Source: CBDEGR01 sp965237895
GTDB taxonomy: Bacteria; Acidobacteriota; Terriglobia; UBA7540; JAPUME01
DNA: 64,000 bases
Assembly: GCA_965237895.1 (NCBI GenBank)
Contig: CBDEGR010000001.1
Span: forward strand, 372,001 to 436,000
Reading direction: 5' to 3'
The position numbers and the translations under genes were made by a program. How positions within the stretch are numbered: the first letter of the stretch is position 1; every line of letters starts with the position of its first letter. This document shows positions 62,113 through 64,000 of this stretch, one piece after another. A model generated the notes under the pieces. It was not told the DNA's origin and ran no database searches. It was given only the letters and a program-made list of their open reading frames with translations.

Positions 62113-63206
62113 ATGTTGAAACCCGTCTGCCGCGTTCCGGTCCTTTTCTTCCTTTTCAGTTTCCTTTTTGCCTTTATGGTACAGCCGGCCCAAAGCGCCT
62201 CGCGTCTGGTCTGGCGGATCGGCGATTTTGACCAATCATCGGAAGAGTTCGAGTGGAAAGCCTCCAGCCCGGATTCCGGCAATCCGGTGTCTGCAACGGT
62301 CTTTCGCGTCGGGAAGGACGACTGGCGACGGCAGTGGCCCACGTTTCATTCCATAATGCCTACTCCGGGGGCCGGTGTGCCGACCCGGTCCGGCGCATCT
62401 GGCGCATCTACGGGACGGACAACTTTTCTGGCCCGCACGATTCTTTTTTCTTTAAAGAGGCCTCCCTTCGGGACCTTTTCCTTGAAATTTCGACGCTCCA
62501 CTCGGCCCCGCGACCGTCCTACCTTCGCGTGGCGGTAAACGGACGGTGGGGGCGCTTCTATTTCCGCCCCCAATCTGAAAATTCCTCCCAAAACTCGGCC
62601 TCTGCGCCGCACGGTTCACCGGGTTCGAATCTATCGGATTCGTCCCAGCCGGAGATGTTCAGGCCCGATGCACTTTTGCCCGATACACTTTTGATTGACC
62701 TGCCTTCCGGATACTTCCGCCTGGGGGAAAATCGACTGGAGTTGACTGCCGTCATTGAATCGACCGGAGAGAATATGCCGTCTCTGCCGTCAAGTTCGGA
62801 GTCGAAGCCAAATTCAAATGGACGGGTTTCCGGCATCTTTTATGACGCCCTGGAGCTTACCCACGATGCCGCGCGCCGGTTCCGGGCGGCTGCGATCCGG
62901 GCGCGAGTTGCGCCGACGGGCGTTTTCCAATGTCGCTCAGGAGAGCAGGTCGGGCTGGTGGAAGTCGTCGTCCGGCTGCATCGAAGGACACGGGTCGGAT
63001 CGGTGCAACTTCTTGTGAACGGGCATTGGTATAAAGAGGATTTCCCTGTGGACGCCGATTTCGGCGAGCGGCGAGTGGAGCTGGAAATCCCCGCATGGCC
63101 CGCATGGGAAAATGAAGGCGAAGGCGAAGTGGAGGCAAAGCTTCGGGTCGAGATCAGCGGTCCGACAAGAGTATTCCCGGTACGTCTACGGGCAAAGCGG
63201 CAATGA
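62113..63206 (+). pseudogene. Exported polysaccharide-lyase-4-like protein, frameshifted
   Basis: AGGGAGG 6 nt before ATG 62113. Signal peptide VLFFLFSFLFAFMVQPAQSA. RLVWRIGDFDQSSEEFEW and WRRQWPTFH match the beta-sandwich (domain III) of rhamnogalacturonan lyases (PL4). A shift at about 62340-62360 leads into IWRIYGTDNFSGPHDSFFFK, LHSAPRPSYLRVAVNGRWGR and a C-terminal beta domain (GLVEVVVRLHRRTRVGSVQL). The catalytic domain of PL4 is absent, so even the intact protein would be a sugar-binding or carbohydrate-recognition protein. Confidence 0.65.
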
Positions 63207-63344
63207 AATATATTTGTTGCGCCCCATGTCTCCCCATGCCAACGAACGGTTTTGAAGATTTCACTTGCTTCCTGGGCGAAGATCGTTGATTCTAGCTTTC
63301 CTAACGTCAAGTGAAGATCATTTTTAAATCAGGAGAAAACGTCA

Positions 63345-63929
63345 ATGAACTTATGGAATCGTTTGTGTGTTGGGAGTTTTTTAAAAGGAGTTTTGCTCGG
63401 CGCTTTGGCTCTTTTTGTGGGATGCCAGGCGGCCCAGCAGCCTGCGGGGGAGGAAGGGACGGCGGCAGAGTCGGTACCGAAGGCGCCGGGGATTTTGCAT
63501 CCCTCGATGGCAGTGGAGACGGGCTCCTATGATCAGCCCCACGAGAAACTGGGTGAGGCGCCGGCTCAGCCCTGGAGCACTACCACCGTGGCTTCGGCCG
63601 TGGACGGCAAGCCTTTGGAGGGCAGCGTGATAACGGTCGTGGGCGAGATCGTGGATTTTTCCTGCTACCTGCAGATCGGCAAGCATGGCGAAAAGCATCG
63701 TGATTGCGCCCAAAAGTGCCTCCAGAACGAGATGCCCATCGGACTTTTGGCCAGGGACGGTACCCTCTATCTGCTCATGGAAGAGGAGCACAATCCACGG
63801 CGCGACGGCGACACCAATTTCCGTGAGGCTGCGATCGAACATGCGGCGCACATTATGGAAGTAACCGGAACCTTTTCGGAAGTGGACAACCAGAAAGCCA
63901 TCTACGTGACCGGCTTTTTGAAATCCTAA
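63345..63929 (+). CDS. Lipoprotein with conserved Cys/His motif
   Basis: 194 residues. AGGAG precedes the ATG. Signal FLKGVLLGALALFVGC with lipidated Cys27. The mature domain reads GEIVDFSCYLQIGKHGEKHR followed by DCAQKCLQNEMPIGLLARDG: one Cys, one His and a CxxxC, positioned to bind a metal. The C-terminal half, TGTFSEVDNQKAIYVTGFLK, completes a small beta-barrel. No named family; related small proteins occur in several Gram-negative phyla. Last complete gene in the window. Confidence 0.75.
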   Translation: MNLWNRLCVGSFLKGVLLGALALFVGCQAAQQPAGEEGTAAESVPKAPGILHPSMAVETGSYDQPHEKLGEAPAQPWSTTTVASAVDGKPLEGSVITVVGEIVDFSCYLQIGKHGEKHRDCAQKCLQNEMPIGLLARDGTLYLLMEEEHNPRRDGDTNFREAAIEHAAHIMEVTGTFSEVDNQKAIYVTGFLKS

Positions 63930-64000
63930 GCCGGGTTCGTGAGCCGGTTGCTTATACGGGGCCTGTGGTCACTTCCATTGCGGAGGTGGCGCGGATGACG
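63930..64000. other. Right edge of the window
   Basis: Seventy bases after the last stop codon; the start of a further gene cannot be judged. Confidence 0.4.

Overview
The window reads as chromosomal DNA of an Acidobacteriota-like bacterium, probably from a metagenome. Family content supports this: a GWxTD-domain protein next to a carboxypeptidase-regulatory beta-barrel, eukaryotic-like Ser/Thr kinases joined to TolB-type beta-propellers, Oar-like TonB receptors, a DUF1592-type fragment, a split glycine decarboxylase (gcvPA/gcvPB), many TPR proteins and a sigma-54 two-component system. No rRNA, complete tRNA, CRISPR array, replication origin or prophage was seen. The taxonomic call is inference from gene families.

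Left third (1-26 kb): gene decay. It starts inside an IS3-family transposase and holds pieces of the same Ser/Thr-kinase/TPR family many times over: N-terminal kinase starts at 708, 5830 and 10155, a TPR piece at 5959-6093, and several orphan C-terminal tails. Other pieces come from an exported Ig-like protein, a DUF4139-like coiled coil, a BNR-repeat protein, a DUF1592-type protein, a molybdopterin hydroxylase, a phosphodiesterase, an HTH-TolB protein fused to a TonB-receptor end, and an FHA-GAF-SpoIIE phosphatase abutting a truncated DUF6569-like gene. Intact genes between them are a thermonuclease, TPR and Sel1 proteins, an exported glycosidase-like propeller, a PPOX-fold protein, an amidohydrolase lipoprotein, a Gfo/Idh/MocA oxidoreductase, a YkvI-like transporter and a quinone oxidoreductase. 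A 156-bp IS630-derived MITE lies at 10874-11029.

Middle (26-44 kb): core metabolism with almost no frameshifts. On the minus strand are proC and a contiguous gcvT-gcvH-gcvPA-gcvPB-ilvB-ilvN-ilvC block. The ilvB promoter starts 3 nt beyond the gcvPB stop and is followed by an 18-bp perfect palindrome; ilvC has its own promoter. On the plus strand are a 56-residue ten-cysteine protein, a glycosyltransferase fused to a beta-barrel end, nadE with a 37-residue membrane microprotein behind it, and an operon of two M16 peptidases (one active, one lacking the zinc motif) plus a lipoprotein.

Right third (44-64 kb): a carbohydrate-acid set on the minus strand (iolB-like isomerase, hexuronate-type MFS transporter, lactate permease, broken VOC protein) with a divergent SDR dehydrogenase, then proline dehydrogenase, an OB-fold-like exported protein and a TPR protein. 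Next come the GWxTD protein with its beta-barrel partner, a 943-residue PDZ/GAF/PAS histidine kinase overlapping its sigma-54 response regulator, a site-2 protease, a frameshifted lyase-like exported protein and a Cys/His-motif lipoprotein.

The left third also carries a recurring vegetative promoter module (TTGACT-like -35 followed by TT or TTGG, exactly 17 bp, TANNAT -10) in front of kinase remnants and of two intact genes.
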